Assembly: GCA_040394475.1 (NCBI GenBank)
Contig: JBEBSD010000009.1
Location: forward strand, 1 to 64,000
Direction of reading: 5' to 3'
Length of the DNA stretch: 64,000 nucleotides
From: JBEBSD01 sp040394475
GTDB lineage: Bacteria; Bacteroidota; Bacteroidia; Cytophagales; Spirosomataceae
Both the position numbers and the translations under genes were made by a program. Positions 52,333 to 61,778 of the stretch are shown piece after piece (positions within the stretch are counted from its first letter, which is position 1; each line of letters starts with the position of its first letter). The notes under the pieces are model-generated. The model did no database searches and was not told the origin of the DNA. It saw nothing but the letters and a program-made list of their open reading frames with translations.

Positions 52333-55300
52333 TTACTGTTTTAAAATTTTGACAAGGGCCCTGTCGTTGCCGTTTCGGATATGCATCAGGTAGATACCGG
52401 AAGGAAGTGATGAAAGTCGAACCTCCGTGATTTTTGATTGAATGTTCTGCGTTTTAAGCGTCCGCCCGGTAATATCCATAAGCTGCATGACGGCATTGCC
52501 CGGCTGGATTGCTTCCGTTATTGCTATCGTACAGGTTTCTTCTATCAGCGTAGGAAGCACTTTTACCCAGTTATTCTTCTCCGGTTCTATTCCCAGGATC
52601 GGATCTACCTGGATCCGCGATTGCCCGTTAATAGCCCCCGACCCGCATGCATTGATTACTGATGTCAGGGTATACACGGTGGTGGTGTCGGGGGTGAGAC
52701 TCAGTAGGAAAGGCGAGACATCCGTCGTAACGGGGGGGAATGTTGCTTTGCCGTTGCTGTAGCTAAAGGTCCAGGGAGCGTTTCCTGTGAGTACTACAGG
52801 GATTTGCGCGGTTTCCCCGATCAGAATAGTCTTATTTTCGGTAAGCGTAGCCGTGGGCAGGGGTTGTACCGTAACCGAAACCCCGCTCACACTCCCGACA
52901 ATGGGGGGAAGTGCACTTTCTCCGACAACGCGAATGTAGTAATTGCCGCCGGATAAGGTGTCGGGCACGGTCCCGTTTGCATTGGTGCCCGAAATGGTTG
53001 TAGGGATGGTGACAAAGCTGTCGTCGTCTTCGCTTTTGCTTACCTGTATGACAAATTTATTGTCAGACGGGAACGTGCCGGATCGCTGGAAGGGGACCGT
53101 AAGGATTTTTCCGGCACAGATGGTAACCAGATTGGGGTTACCGGTAGTGATGGTAGGGATCAGCACGGTTACTACCGCATTTCCGATCGGCGTACCTTCC
53201 CCGCAGCTATTCGACACATTCGTCACCAGGTAAGTAGTAGTCGTGGATGGCTGGACCTGGATCAGCAGGGGGTTATGTTCCGTGGAGCCTTCGAGGCCGT
53301 TGGACAACTTATAGCTCCAGGGACCCTCACTGGTAAAATCAATTTTAATGGTAGCTGTTCGGCCGTATTCAATGGAGGTTGTTCCAGAAATAGTCGCCGA
53401 TGGTTTCGGTTTGATAGTGATTTTTATCTCTTCTTTGGGACTTTCGCACCCATTGTCTCCGGTTTGTGTAACATAAAAATACTGATCTCCCACGGATTGG
53501 GTGAACGGAGTAAAAGGATTGGTCTGCATTTCGCCTGTCGGACGGTACCACTTCAATTGTTGGCCGGTAGCTGTAAGCGGAACCGCTTCCTCGTTATGGC
53601 AGTAGGAGATCGGGGAGTTGACCGCCGGTTCGGGTGTGGTTTTTATCAGCACCTTGATTTCCGCCCGATCACCTTCGCATGCTTCCAACGTTTGGCTGAC
53701 AAAGAAAGAGAAGTTGCCTCCTGTCATTGTAGAAGGAGTGGGAGCGGAGGCAACCGGGTTTCCGCCTGTTGCCAACTGCCCATACCAGTTGATCGTGGCA
53801 GCGGATTCGGGAGTTGCTGACAGCGCCGGTGCATCGTCAAACTGGCAATATTCCAGATTAGGGGTAACCGTCGGCAGACCTGGTAGCTTTTTTACCCGGA
53901 TTTTCACCTCCCTGCGATTACCGATACAGCCTTTGGCAGTCTTCTGACTCACAAAGTAACTGAATTCCCCGGCTGTTTTCAGGTTAACGGAAGGAACGGT
54001 AGTGCTTTCGGTACCACCCGTAGCGGCAGCGGCCCAAAGCAGGCTGTTGCCACTTCCTGCAGCCGCTTTGTAAGGGAGCGTCTGGTCGGTCCGGGTCTGG
54101 CATTCTACCTGATTGGTAACGGTTGGTTGTGCCGGTAACGGATTGATGACCACATTTAAGCGTGCCCTGGGGCCTTCACAGGAAAGAGCAGCCGAATGTT
54201 TTTGAACCTGGCTTACGTAATAAGGTGTACTCCCGGCAGTGGTGGTTGAGGGGACCGGAGCAGCTGCCAGCGCGGTGCCACCGGTTTGTACGGTATACCA
54301 GCTGAGGGTATGGGCTGCGGCGGCAGTAGCTTCCAGCGCGGTTGCTACGGAGGCCTGACAAAACTCTTTCGGTGTGGTAACCGTTGGAGCCGCCGGCAAG
54401 GCTTTTACAACCATTGAAATAGCGGCACGGGGACTCTCACAACTGTTGACCGTCTGTGATACGTAATAGGTGCGCGTGCCTGCGGTAGTGGTGACCGGAG
54501 TGTAAGCAGTTGCCTGGCCGGTTCCCGCGGTCGCGGTGGTATACCACTTCAGCGTCCCGGTGGCCGTGGTCACCGAATTTAAAAGCTGGGTCGCTGTAAC
54601 CGATGTGCTCTGGCAGACATCCGGTAATGCAGTCACAGTGGGGGCCGCAGGTACTTGTTTAATCACGACATCGATGCGGGCGCGATCACTTTCACAACCG
54701 TTAAGTGTCTGTGTTACATAGTAGGTTTGTGTTCCAACGGTAGTGGTGGTCACGGTCGGCGCGGACGTACTGCCAGTGCCTCCTGTGGCGGTGGTATACC
54801 ACTTGAGGGCAGTGCCGGTTGCCGTTAGGGCAGCAGGTGTCTCGCCTCGGCAGTACGCTTTGTCGGTTACTACCGGCTTGGCGGTTTGGTAAACGTTCAC
54901 CTTGATCGTCGCCTTGGGGCTTTCGCAGCCATTGACAGTTTGCGTGACGAAATAATCGACTGATCCGGCAGTGGCCGTGCTGACGACGGGTTTGGTAGCA
55001 GAACCGGTGCCGGACGAAGAAGTATACCAAAGCAAGCCTGTTCCGGTGGCCGTCAGCGCCGGGGCAGGGGAGGTGCCAAAGCAAGTATTAAGCGGACTTA
55101 TAACGGTCGGAGCCGCCGGATTGGGTTTGACGACCAGGCTGATTTTAGCTCTGGGGCTTTCGCACCCGCCTACCGTGCGGGAGACATAAAAATCTTTGGT
55201 GCCTGCTGTGGCGGTGTTAGGGACGGGGGTTGTCGTGGAACCGGTCCCGTTGGTAGCAGTCGTATACCATCTGAGCTGTCCGCTGGCGCTGGTCACTTTT

Positions 55301-56241
55301 GCCAGTAACATAGCAGCAGTAACAGGTTGATTAAGACATACGTCGTCTAAATTTGTAGTGCCGGGAGCCGCAGGAATCGCGTTGACGACCAAACTGATTT
55401 TGGCCCTGGGGCTTTCACACCCGTCTACGGTTTGGGAGACATAAAAGTCTTTGGTCCCTGGGGTTGTAGTACTGGGGACGGGTGTCGTAGTCGAACCAGT
55501 TCCGCCGGAAGGACCGGGATACCATTTGAGTTGTCCGCTGCCGCCGGTTACTTTCGCCAGGAGCATGGCAGCCGTCACGCTGCTGTTCACACAGGTATTG
55601 TCCAGATTGGAAACAGCAGGAGCAGTAGGGACAGCATTGACCTGGAAGCTCAACGGAGCCCGCGCGCTTTCACATGACCCCGATTTTTGAGACACGTATA
55701 ATGTTTTGGTACCTGCAAGGGCGGTCAGGCCGGCAACGACAGGAGAAGCGGTACCAGTCCCACCGGTAGCGGCTGTGTACCAGAGTAAGGACGCACCACC
55801 GCTGGCTGTTACCGCGGCCGTCAGGGTGCCGGCAGTAACCGGTGTTCCCTGGCAGACATCCGCAACGGTGCCGCTGATTACAGGTGCGGCCAGATTCGTT
55901 ACGGTAAAGGCGGCGCTTTCTTTCGATACCGCAGGATTACTGGCGAGTACTTTGATTTTATAGCCCGCGCCGGTTGCCGAACCGGCCGGAATGGTGACAC
56001 TGGCGGGTGAGGTGGCTGTGCCCAGGTTGACAGGGGATGTAAAGCTCCCGGCTGCATTGGAAAGCTGTATCGTAAACTGGTTACCTGCTGCGAAAGTTCC
56101 GGTAGTAACAAAGGTAACGGATACGTCGCCGCCTGCACAAGCAGGAACGGGTGTCACCGTTACGGTAGTAATGGTCTGCGCCAGTACACTGGTCAGGGTA
56201 AACAGGATAACAGTAAAGAGTGTGAATAAGCGTAGACGCAT
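52333..56241 (-). CDS. Large secreted Ig-like repeat protein with T9SS sorting domain
   Basis: This 1302-residue protein has a signal peptide (about 1-21, ending VLAQ). Ten Ig-like repeats (CHU-C type, about 80-95 residues each, about 110-960) share blocks such as LKWYTTATGGTGS, TAGTKDFYVSQTVDGCESPRA and a PAAPTV-type linker. More irregular domains follow. The last 80 residues form a type IX secretion sorting domain (VMQLMDITGRTL, LPSGIYLMHI, LVKILKQ). The protein is therefore probably displayed on the surface or released, and may act in adhesion. No enzyme domain is seen. Confidence 0.88.
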   Translation of the reverse strand: MRLRLFTLFTVILFTLTSVLAQTITTVTVTPVPACAGGDVSVTFVTTGTFAAGNQFTIQLSNAAGSFTSPVNLGTATSPASVTIPAGSATGAGYKIKVLASNPAVSKESAAFTVTNLAAPVISGTVADVCQGTPVTAGTLTAAVTASGGASLLWYTAATGGTGTASPVVAGLTALAGTKTLYVSQKSGSCESARAPLSFQVNAVPTAPAVSNLDNTCVNSSVTAAMLLAKVTGGSGQLKWYPGPSGGTGSTTTPVPSTTTPGTKDFYVSQTVDGCESPRAKISLVVNAIPAAPGTTNLDDVCLNQPVTAAMLLAKVTSASGQLRWYTTATNGTGSTTTPVPNTATAGTKDFYVSRTVGGCESPRAKISLVVKPNPAAPTVISPLNTCFGTSPAPALTATGTGLLWYTSSSGTGSATKPVVSTATAGSVDYFVTQTVNGCESPKATIKVNVYQTAKPVVTDKAYCRGETPAALTATGTALKWYTTATGGTGSTSAPTVTTTTVGTQTYYVTQTLNGCESDRARIDVVIKQVPAAPTVTALPDVCQSTSVTATQLLNSVTTATGTLKWYTTATAGTGQATAYTPVTTTAGTRTYYVSQTVNSCESPRAAISMVVKALPAAPTVTTPKEFCQASVATALEATAAAAHTLSWYTVQTGGTALAAAPVPSTTTAGSTPYYVSQVQKHSAALSCEGPRARLNVVINPLPAQPTVTNQVECQTRTDQTLPYKAAAGSGNSLLWAAAATGGTESTTVPSVNLKTAGEFSYFVSQKTAKGCIGNRREVKIRVKKLPGLPTVTPNLEYCQFDDAPALSATPESAATINWYGQLATGGNPVASAPTPSTMTGGNFSFFVSQTLEACEGDRAEIKVLIKTTPEPAVNSPISYCHNEEAVPLTATGQQLKWYRPTGEMQTNPFTPFTQSVGDQYFYVTQTGDNGCESPKEEIKITIKPKPSATISGTTSIEYGRTATIKIDFTSEGPWSYKLSNGLEGSTEHNPLLIQVQPSTTTTYLVTNVSNSCGEGTPIGNAVVTVLIPTITTGNPNLVTICAGKILTVPFQRSGTFPSDNKFVIQVSKSEDDDSFVTIPTTISGTNANGTVPDTLSGGNYYIRVVGESALPPIVGSVSGVSVTVQPLPTATLTENKTILIGETAQIPVVLTGNAPWTFSYSNGKATFPPVTTDVSPFLLSLTPDTTTVYTLTSVINACGSGAINGQSRIQVDPILGIEPEKNNWVKVLPTLIEETCTIAITEAIQPGNAVMQLMDITGRTLKTQNIQSKITEVRLSSLPSGIYLMHIRNGNDRALVKILKQ

Positions 56242-56278
56242 AGGTTAATTTTTAAACCGGATGAATAATAAAGATTCC

Positions 56279-56286
56279 CAAAGTTA
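56279..56286 (-). promoter_or_regulatory. Candidate -7 element for the Ig-like gene
   Basis: TAACTTTG on the minus strand fits TAnnTTTG, 38 bases upstream of the start codon. No TTG at the expected distance. Confidence 0.4.
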
Positions 56287-56364
56287 GAGATATTTTTTTA
56301 ATGCGGGGATTGGAATTCTCCTGAATAAACTAACGGTAATCCTGTGCTGCACGCGTACGGAAGG

Positions 56365-59300
56365 TTAGCTCTCAACGGGCCTCAGCAGGGCTTCATAGGC
56401 AATATCATGAATTCTTCTGCGGGTGCGTAAGGTGTTGATCCGGTTGTTATTGGCCTGGGGATGAACCCGGTTGGAAATAAAGATATAGATGAGGTCTTTC
56501 GCGGGGTCCACCCAAACAACATTGCCTGTAAAACCGGTATGTCCGTAAGTCGCCTGCGAAGCGACTTCCGAAACATACGAGCTGTTCGAACTGATGTTCG
56601 GTTTGTCCCACCCCAGGCCTCTGTGCGCCTTGTCCAGGTGCAGCCGGGTGAAAAGAGCGATGGTTTCCGGGCGTATAAACTGGGTTCCGTTATAGAGCCC
56701 TCCCCAAAGGTTCATCTGAAACAGGGTGACGAGGTCGTGTGCATTTCCGAAAAGACCTGCGTGACCTGAGGTTCCCCCATTAATAGCAGCCATTTGATCG
56801 TGAACGGTTCCCTGGAGGAGCTCCTTCCTGAAATTGGTGTCGTCCTCGGTGGGAGCAATCCGGGAAGCCGGGAAGCGTTTGAGCGGATTAAATGTCAAAT
56901 GAGAAAGTCCGAGCGGTTCGTACAGGTTATAGGTAATGAAGGCATCAAGGGGCGCACCGCTGATGCGTTCCACAATTTTTTGAAGCACCAGGAAGCCCAG
57001 GTCGCTGTAGACATAGACGGGTTTTCCCTCCGACATCCCTTTCCGGTGCAAGGGAGATTCAATGATCCATTTCCAAACGGAATCCTGCAGGGAGGGTTTG
57101 GCAAATACCCCTGAAGCTACCGGAAGTGTGTAGCTGCTATCGGCGGTAGTGCGGTAATAGACCGGGGATAAATCCCCCTGACCTGTCAAGGTAGATTTCC
57201 ATAGCTTAGGATAAAAAGGTTGGAGACCGGAGCGATGCGTCAGGAGGTCCCGGACGGTAAAAGTTTGTTTGTTGGTTCCGAGTAATTCAGGCAGGTAAAA
57301 GGAGGCCTTTTCGTCCAGGTCAATGGCACGCTGATCGTATAGCAGCATCACAGCCTGCGTGGTAGCCGCTACTTTTGTAATGGATGCCAGGTCGTAAAGT
57401 GTTTCATCCGTTACGGGCTCTTCGGTACCATAGCGCAGGTGCCCGTAATTTTTGTCAAATACAACCTTCCCTTTGTGGGCAATAATTACCTGGCATCCCG
57501 GAAAAGCTTTTTGTGTAATTGCTTCTTTCACCACCTGGTCGATGCGTGACAGAATTGTTCCGTTCATCCCGACACTCTCGGGTACTCCGTAGCTGACCCT
57601 CCCCAATACCGGGGTAGAAATATGGCTTCCTTCCTTGTATATGCCTGCCGCGACAGGGAGTGATGCCGTGGAAGTGACGGCCCCGAAAACCAGCTGTGCT
57701 GCTGTCCCCTGGACGTGGGCATCGTCCTGATACGCGCAAATAACCGCCTCCGTTTCCGGGAAAACTGCGAGGCTGTAAGGGGTCCCGAATGTACACAGGA
57801 TCATTTTGGTGCCTTGCTGCTTCAAGCGGTTGATAACAGTCAGGGCGGCTGCCGGGATGTTGTAATTGTTTTTATGGCCCGACCGGATGCGATGTACCGC
57901 GACAATCACGGCGTCGTAGCCGGCCATATTGGCAACCATTTCATTGAGGTCGCGTTCCGATTGATTCGTGGTGTAGAAATTAAAATGCCGGACCTCGGCA
58001 TAGCGGCTGAGCATTTGCTGAAAAGTGGTGCCGTTTCCATCTCCTACGGATAAGCTGGCGAGCTTACGCGGGCTGTCATCGATGGGTAGGAGGGAGCCGT
58101 CATTTTTTACAACGGTAACGGCGGCCTCACCCAGTTGCTTGTTTAATTCGACGGCGTGCCCGGTGGTCAGCTCTTTCTGCAGGTTTTCCATGGTCACCGG
58201 TACGTACTCGTTTAATCCGGCAAAGTATTTGGCCCGTAGAATGCGTTTTGCTTTCTGATCGATAAAGTCCTGGGAGATCATCCCTTTCTGAAGCGCTTCC
58301 TTGATTTTGGCAATGGTTTCCCCGATGGCCTCCGGCGTGACCAAGATGTCGTTTCCGGCAAGCAAAGCCTGCAGATTGACATCGGCGGGTTTTCCTGCTT
58401 TCAGGACGCCTTTCATGTTCATGGCGTCGGTAAACACAATTCCGCGGAATCCCATCTCCTTGCGCAGCAGCCCGTCGATAATACGGGGAGAAAGAGAAGA
58501 GGGGAGGTTATGGGTACTGTCCAGTCCCGGAACGTATAAATGCCCGCTGAGAACGGCCAGCAGACTATCTTTGATCAACTGCCGGAAGGGATAAAGTTCT
58601 GCTTCCAGCAGCTGTGCTTTTGAGCGGTTAACCACCGGAAGGGTAAAATGGGAATCCGATTCGGTATCCCCATGGCCCGGAAAATGCTTGGCTACTGCGA
58701 GCACGCCCTGGTGTTGCAGCCCTTTCATATAGGCCTGGGCTTTCCTGGCGACATTTTCAGGGTTTTCTCCAAACGACCGGGTGCCGATAACCGGATTTTT
58801 AGGGTTGCTGTTAACGTCCGCTACCGGGGCAAAATTAACATGTATACCCAGCCGCTTGCATTGCTTGCCGATTTCATATCCCATCTGATAAATCAATTCG
58901 GTGTCATGCAAGGCCCCCAATGTCATTTGACGAGGGAAGGAAAGCGTGCTGTCCAGGCGCATTCCCAGCCCCCATTCGCCATCAATTCCGATCAACAATG
59001 GTACTTTTGATAACGCCTGGTAACGGTTGGTCAGCGTGGCCTGACGTACAGGACCGCCCTGAAAGAACAGAAGTCCCCCCAGGTGATAGCGCTGCAGCAG
59101 GCTTTCAACTGTTTTGTATTCGGTCTCATTCCGGTTGGAATAAGTCCCCAGCATAAAAAATTGCCCGATCTTTTGTTCCAGGGTAAGCGTATTAAAAATA
59201 CTATCTACCCACGCACCATCAGGGAGCACCTGTGGCGGGCCGGCAGGCCGTAACAGCTGCAGCCGGGGCTTCGCCGGTACAGCTGCGATCGTACTGTCTT

Positions 59301-59439
59301 TGTCTTCTTGTCTTAGAAAAGGGTTATCCGGTTTGCCGGGATTGAAAGCTGTTACGCCCCCCGAGATCACCCAAAGCAAAAAACCGGCAAGAAAGCTTCT
59401 TTTTACTACTACATTCAGACCTTTGAACCTCTGTTTCAT
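56365..59439 (-). CDS. NagZ-type GH3 glycosidase fused to a beta-lactamase-like domain
   Basis: This 1024-residue protein has a signal anchor (about 12-35). A GH3 domain (about 75-420) has KHFPGHGDTESDSH near 250, the NagZ His-Asp signature for beta-N-acetylglucosaminidase. A GH3 C-terminal-like domain follows to about 620. From about 640 it is a serine hydrolase of the class C fold, with SITK near 685, YSDL near 806 (for Y-x-N) and YGHTG near 965 (the H-T-G third motif). A cell-wall or muropeptide role is likely: the first part could cut GlcNAc-anhydroMurNAc and the second act on peptides. The two domains are one chain with no frame break. Confidence 0.9.
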   Translation of the reverse strand: MKQRFKGLNVVVKRSFLAGFLLWVISGGVTAFNPGKPDNPFLRQEDKDSTIAAVPAKPRLQLLRPAGPPQVLPDGAWVDSIFNTLTLEQKIGQFFMLGTYSNRNETEYKTVESLLQRYHLGGLLFFQGGPVRQATLTNRYQALSKVPLLIGIDGEWGLGMRLDSTLSFPRQMTLGALHDTELIYQMGYEIGKQCKRLGIHVNFAPVADVNSNPKNPVIGTRSFGENPENVARKAQAYMKGLQHQGVLAVAKHFPGHGDTESDSHFTLPVVNRSKAQLLEAELYPFRQLIKDSLLAVLSGHLYVPGLDSTHNLPSSLSPRIIDGLLRKEMGFRGIVFTDAMNMKGVLKAGKPADVNLQALLAGNDILVTPEAIGETIAKIKEALQKGMISQDFIDQKAKRILRAKYFAGLNEYVPVTMENLQKELTTGHAVELNKQLGEAAVTVVKNDGSLLPIDDSPRKLASLSVGDGNGTTFQQMLSRYAEVRHFNFYTTNQSERDLNEMVANMAGYDAVIVAVHRIRSGHKNNYNIPAAALTVINRLKQQGTKMILCTFGTPYSLAVFPETEAVICAYQDDAHVQGTAAQLVFGAVTSTASLPVAAGIYKEGSHISTPVLGRVSYGVPESVGMNGTILSRIDQVVKEAITQKAFPGCQVIIAHKGKVVFDKNYGHLRYGTEEPVTDETLYDLASITKVAATTQAVMLLYDQRAIDLDEKASFYLPELLGTNKQTFTVRDLLTHRSGLQPFYPKLWKSTLTGQGDLSPVYYRTTADSSYTLPVASGVFAKPSLQDSVWKWIIESPLHRKGMSEGKPVYVYSDLGFLVLQKIVERISGAPLDAFITYNLYEPLGLSHLTFNPLKRFPASRIAPTEDDTNFRKELLQGTVHDQMAAINGGTSGHAGLFGNAHDLVTLFQMNLWGGLYNGTQFIRPETIALFTRLHLDKAHRGLGWDKPNISSNSSYVSEVASQATYGHTGFTGNVVWVDPAKDLIYIFISNRVHPQANNNRINTLRTRRRIHDIAYEALLRPVES

Positions 59440-59513
59440 CTAACTACTACTTGCTGATCGTTCGCATGGTGTGAAGTACAACGATGAAATATAATAAAAT
59501 GAGATGATAATAC

Positions 59514-59550
59514 AAAAAGGTTTACCGCAGGAATTCCGGTAAACCTTTTT
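59514..59550 (-). terminator. Rho-independent terminator after tpiA
   Basis: AAAAAGGTTTACCG (59514-59527) and CGGTAAACCTTTTT (59537-59550) form a perfect 14-bp stem ending in a T-run on the minus strand, 31 bases past the tpiA stop. Confidence 0.88.
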
Positions 59551-59581
59551 GGAAGGAGATTTTAAGGCGTCAGCAGGCTGT

Positions 59582-60343
59582 TTACCGCGCTTTGATGATT
59601 TCAGTAAAGTCGCGCGATTTTAAAGAGGCGCCTCCCACAAGACCGCCGTCTACATCGGGTTCCGCGAAAAGTTCTGCTGCGTTGGCGGCGCCCACACTCC
59701 CTCCGTAAAGAATGGGAATGGCGGCGGCCACTGCTGTACCGTACCGGCTGGCCAGGTGCGTACGCAATGCCTGGTGCATTTCCTGCGCCTGGCCGGCAGT
59801 AGCGGTTAACCCTGTCCCAATGGCCCATATCGGTTCATAGGCAATCACCACTTTCGAGATCGCGTCCACATCCAGGTGAAAAAGGCTTTCGGTCAGCTGG
59901 TTTTTTACAAAAGCGATATAGTCTTCCTGCTGCCGTTGTTCCAGGGATTCCCCGCAACAGAAAAGCGGTATCAAGTCATTCTCCAATGCAATGTTCACTT
60001 TGTCTGCCAGTTGGGCGTTGGTTTCACCGAAATACTGGCGCCGCTCACTGTGGCCGACGAGCGTGTAGGTGATCCCAAGTGATTTTACCATCGGAGCAGC
60101 GAGTTCACCCGTATAGGCGCCGGATGCTTTTTCATGAATATTCTGGACACCCAGAAGAATATGCGGGGTTTCGGCCAGGTAAGGTTTAAGCGCGGAACTA
60201 TAAAGCGCCGGAGGAAACAGGATGACTTCTACGTCACTGCGTACTTCATCTTTTACCATATGGACCACCTCCGAAACCAGGCTCACTGCTTCCCCGAAGG
60301 TTTTATTCATTTTCCAGTTACCCGCTACTATTTTCTTTGCCAT
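59582..60343 (-). CDS. tpiA: Triosephosphate isomerase
   Basis: This 253-residue glycolytic enzyme interconverts dihydroxyacetone phosphate and glyceraldehyde 3-phosphate. It has GNWKMNKT (catalytic Lys) at the N-terminus, VGHSERRQ (catalytic His, about 97) and AYEPIWAIGTG (catalytic Glu, about 168), and the phosphate-binding GGSVGAANA loop. Its length is standard. It is monocistronic, with its own terminator. Confidence 0.97.
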   Translation of the reverse strand: MAKKIVAGNWKMNKTFGEAVSLVSEVVHMVKDEVRSDVEVILFPPALYSSALKPYLAETPHILLGVQNIHEKASGAYTGELAAPMVKSLGITYTLVGHSERRQYFGETNAQLADKVNIALENDLIPLFCCGESLEQRQQEDYIAFVKNQLTESLFHLDVDAISKVVIAYEPIWAIGTGLTATAGQAQEMHQALRTHLASRYGTAVAAAIPILYGGSVGAANAAELFAEPDVDGGLVGGASLKSRDFTEIIKAR

Positions 60344-60385
60344 TGAGAGATTTATGATTTAGTTGGTAGTTACAGTTTCAAAATG

Positions 60386-60393
60386 CAAAAATA
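60386..60393 (-). promoter_or_regulatory. Candidate -7 element for tpiA
   Basis: TATTTTTG on the minus strand fits TAnnTTTG, about 43 bases upstream of the start. No TTG at the right distance. Confidence 0.35.
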
Positions 60394-60530
60394 GGGTTTT
60401 AAAGTGGGCGGGAGAAGGCATCCCGCTACTAAAATGTTCTTAAAGCTGTCGCCCCGCTTATCCCTTCAGAAGTATGCCTTGCGAAAGGAAGCAGGAGAAG
60501 GGCATGGCGTACCTTTCCCGGATGGTCTGA

Positions 60531-61592
60531 TCATTCCACTTCAACGACTACATCGTCGCTTAACGGATGGGCTACGCATGTCAGGATGAACCCTTCTTTG
60601 ACTTCGGCTTCTGTGAGAGAATCGTATTCGTCGAGATGAACGTTCCCTGACAGGCACCGGCCCAGACAGGCGGTACACATCCCCGCCTGGCAGGAATACG
60701 GAAGGTCGATGTCCCGCTCCAGCGCTGCTTCCAGGATGGTCTGATGCGGGGCTACGGGTAGCAGGTATTCCTGCCCTTCGTAGTGAAGGGTAATCTGGCG
60801 GGTAGTAGCCTGTGAAGACGTCTCATCGGCTGCCGGAGGTTCCGCTGGTTTGAGCAGGGTCGTGAAGCTTTCATGAAAAATCTGAGTGGCCCCCAGAATG
60901 GTCAGCGCCTGCCGGGCCTCCTCCATGAAGAGGTCCGGACCGCAGAGAAAGCACACCGCCTGGCTGTAATCGGGTACGTCTGCAGTTTCGAGGATTTTTA
61001 AAAGCCGTGTCTTCGTTAGCCGTCCGCTTTCGCCGGGCCAGTCGGCGGGAGGCATCGTCAGGGAGTGAACTACTTTGAAGCGGGAACGGTATTTCTGCTG
61101 AAGGGTGTCCAGCTGGTCCCTGAAAATAATATCGGTTATCCGGCGGTTGGCGTTAATAAGAATGACCTGGCTTTCCGGCTCAACAATCAATATGGACTTG
61201 GCAATAGAAATCAACGGGGTAATCCCGCTGCCGGCTCCGACTAAAACGACGGTCCGGCTGACGTCTGCATCAGGTTCTATTCCGAAAGTACCCATGGGTT
61301 CCATCACTTCCAGGATATCCCCTTCTTTAAGCCCGTCGGCAAGAAAGGCAGAAGCCGTCCCTCCGGGCAGTTTTTTGACTGTGATGGCGGGCGAAACGTC
61401 GGTATAGGGAGAACTGGACATGGAATACGAACGCCTTATTTTCTTGTCGTTTTCCTGCGGCAGCAATACGGTTAAAAATTGTCCCGGTTTGTACTTGATC
61501 AATTCATTCAGAGGGTGCCAGAAATGGATACTTACGGTATCGGCTGTTTCTTGGACTACTTCTTTTACTTTTAAAAAATAATACTTACTCAT
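60531..61592 (-). CDS. FAD/NAD(P)H and 2Fe-2S ferredoxin reductase (PaaE-like)
   Basis: This 353-residue protein has three domains in order: an FAD-binding barrel (about 1-100, IRRSYSMSSSP binds flavin), an NAD(P)-binding domain (VGAGSGITPLISI, about 115-127, and CFLCGPDLFM near 215) and a C-terminal plant-type 2Fe-2S ferredoxin with Cys in SCQAGMCTACLG and a last Cys in FILTC. This is the order found in PaaE and related oxygenase reductases. No oxygenase gene lies nearby, so the electron acceptor is unknown. Confidence 0.9.
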   Translation of the reverse strand: MSKYYFLKVKEVVQETADTVSIHFWHPLNELIKYKPGQFLTVLLPQENDKKIRRSYSMSSSPYTDVSPAITVKKLPGGTASAFLADGLKEGDILEVMEPMGTFGIEPDADVSRTVVLVGAGSGITPLISIAKSILIVEPESQVILINANRRITDIIFRDQLDTLQQKYRSRFKVVHSLTMPPADWPGESGRLTKTRLLKILETADVPDYSQAVCFLCGPDLFMEEARQALTILGATQIFHESFTTLLKPAEPPAADETSSQATTRQITLHYEGQEYLLPVAPHQTILEAALERDIDLPYSCQAGMCTACLGRCLSGNVHLDEYDSLTEAEVKEGFILTCVAHPLSDDVVVEVE

Positions 61593-61633
61593 GACAGGTG
61601 CCCATGCACGCTTCTTGTACGATTAATAAAGCA

Positions 61634-61641
61634 CAAAGGTA
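61634..61641 (-). promoter_or_regulatory. Candidate -7 element for the reductase gene
   Basis: TACCTTTG on the minus strand fits TAnnTTTG, about 42 bases upstream of the start codon. No clear -33 TTG. Confidence 0.4.
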
Positions 61642-61733
61642 GGGGTAATTTGTCGTTTTTGTGTGGTTGCCCTGTCGAAGAAGCAGGTGACAGGGGGCGG
61701 AGCGCCGTGTACTGGCAGGGGGGATGGATACAA

Positions 61734-61771
61734 GTAAGCCGCTGCAAAGGGTTTCCGTAGCAGCGGCTTAC
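61734..61771 (-). terminator. Hairpin after the gluconate-dehydrogenase-like subunit gene
   Basis: GTAAGCCGCTGC (61734-61745) and GCAGCGGCTTAC (61760-61771) form a perfect 12-bp stem a few bases past the stop codon. No long T-run follows on the minus strand, so it may be a weak terminator or an RNA-stabilising hairpin. Confidence 0.6.
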
Positions 61772-61778
61772 AGGTTAA

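Noticed and set aside
52333..56241. Regular DNA repeats at about 54.5-55.7 kb as a CRISPR or satellite
   Set aside because: They coincide with in-frame protein repeats of an open 1302-codon gene.
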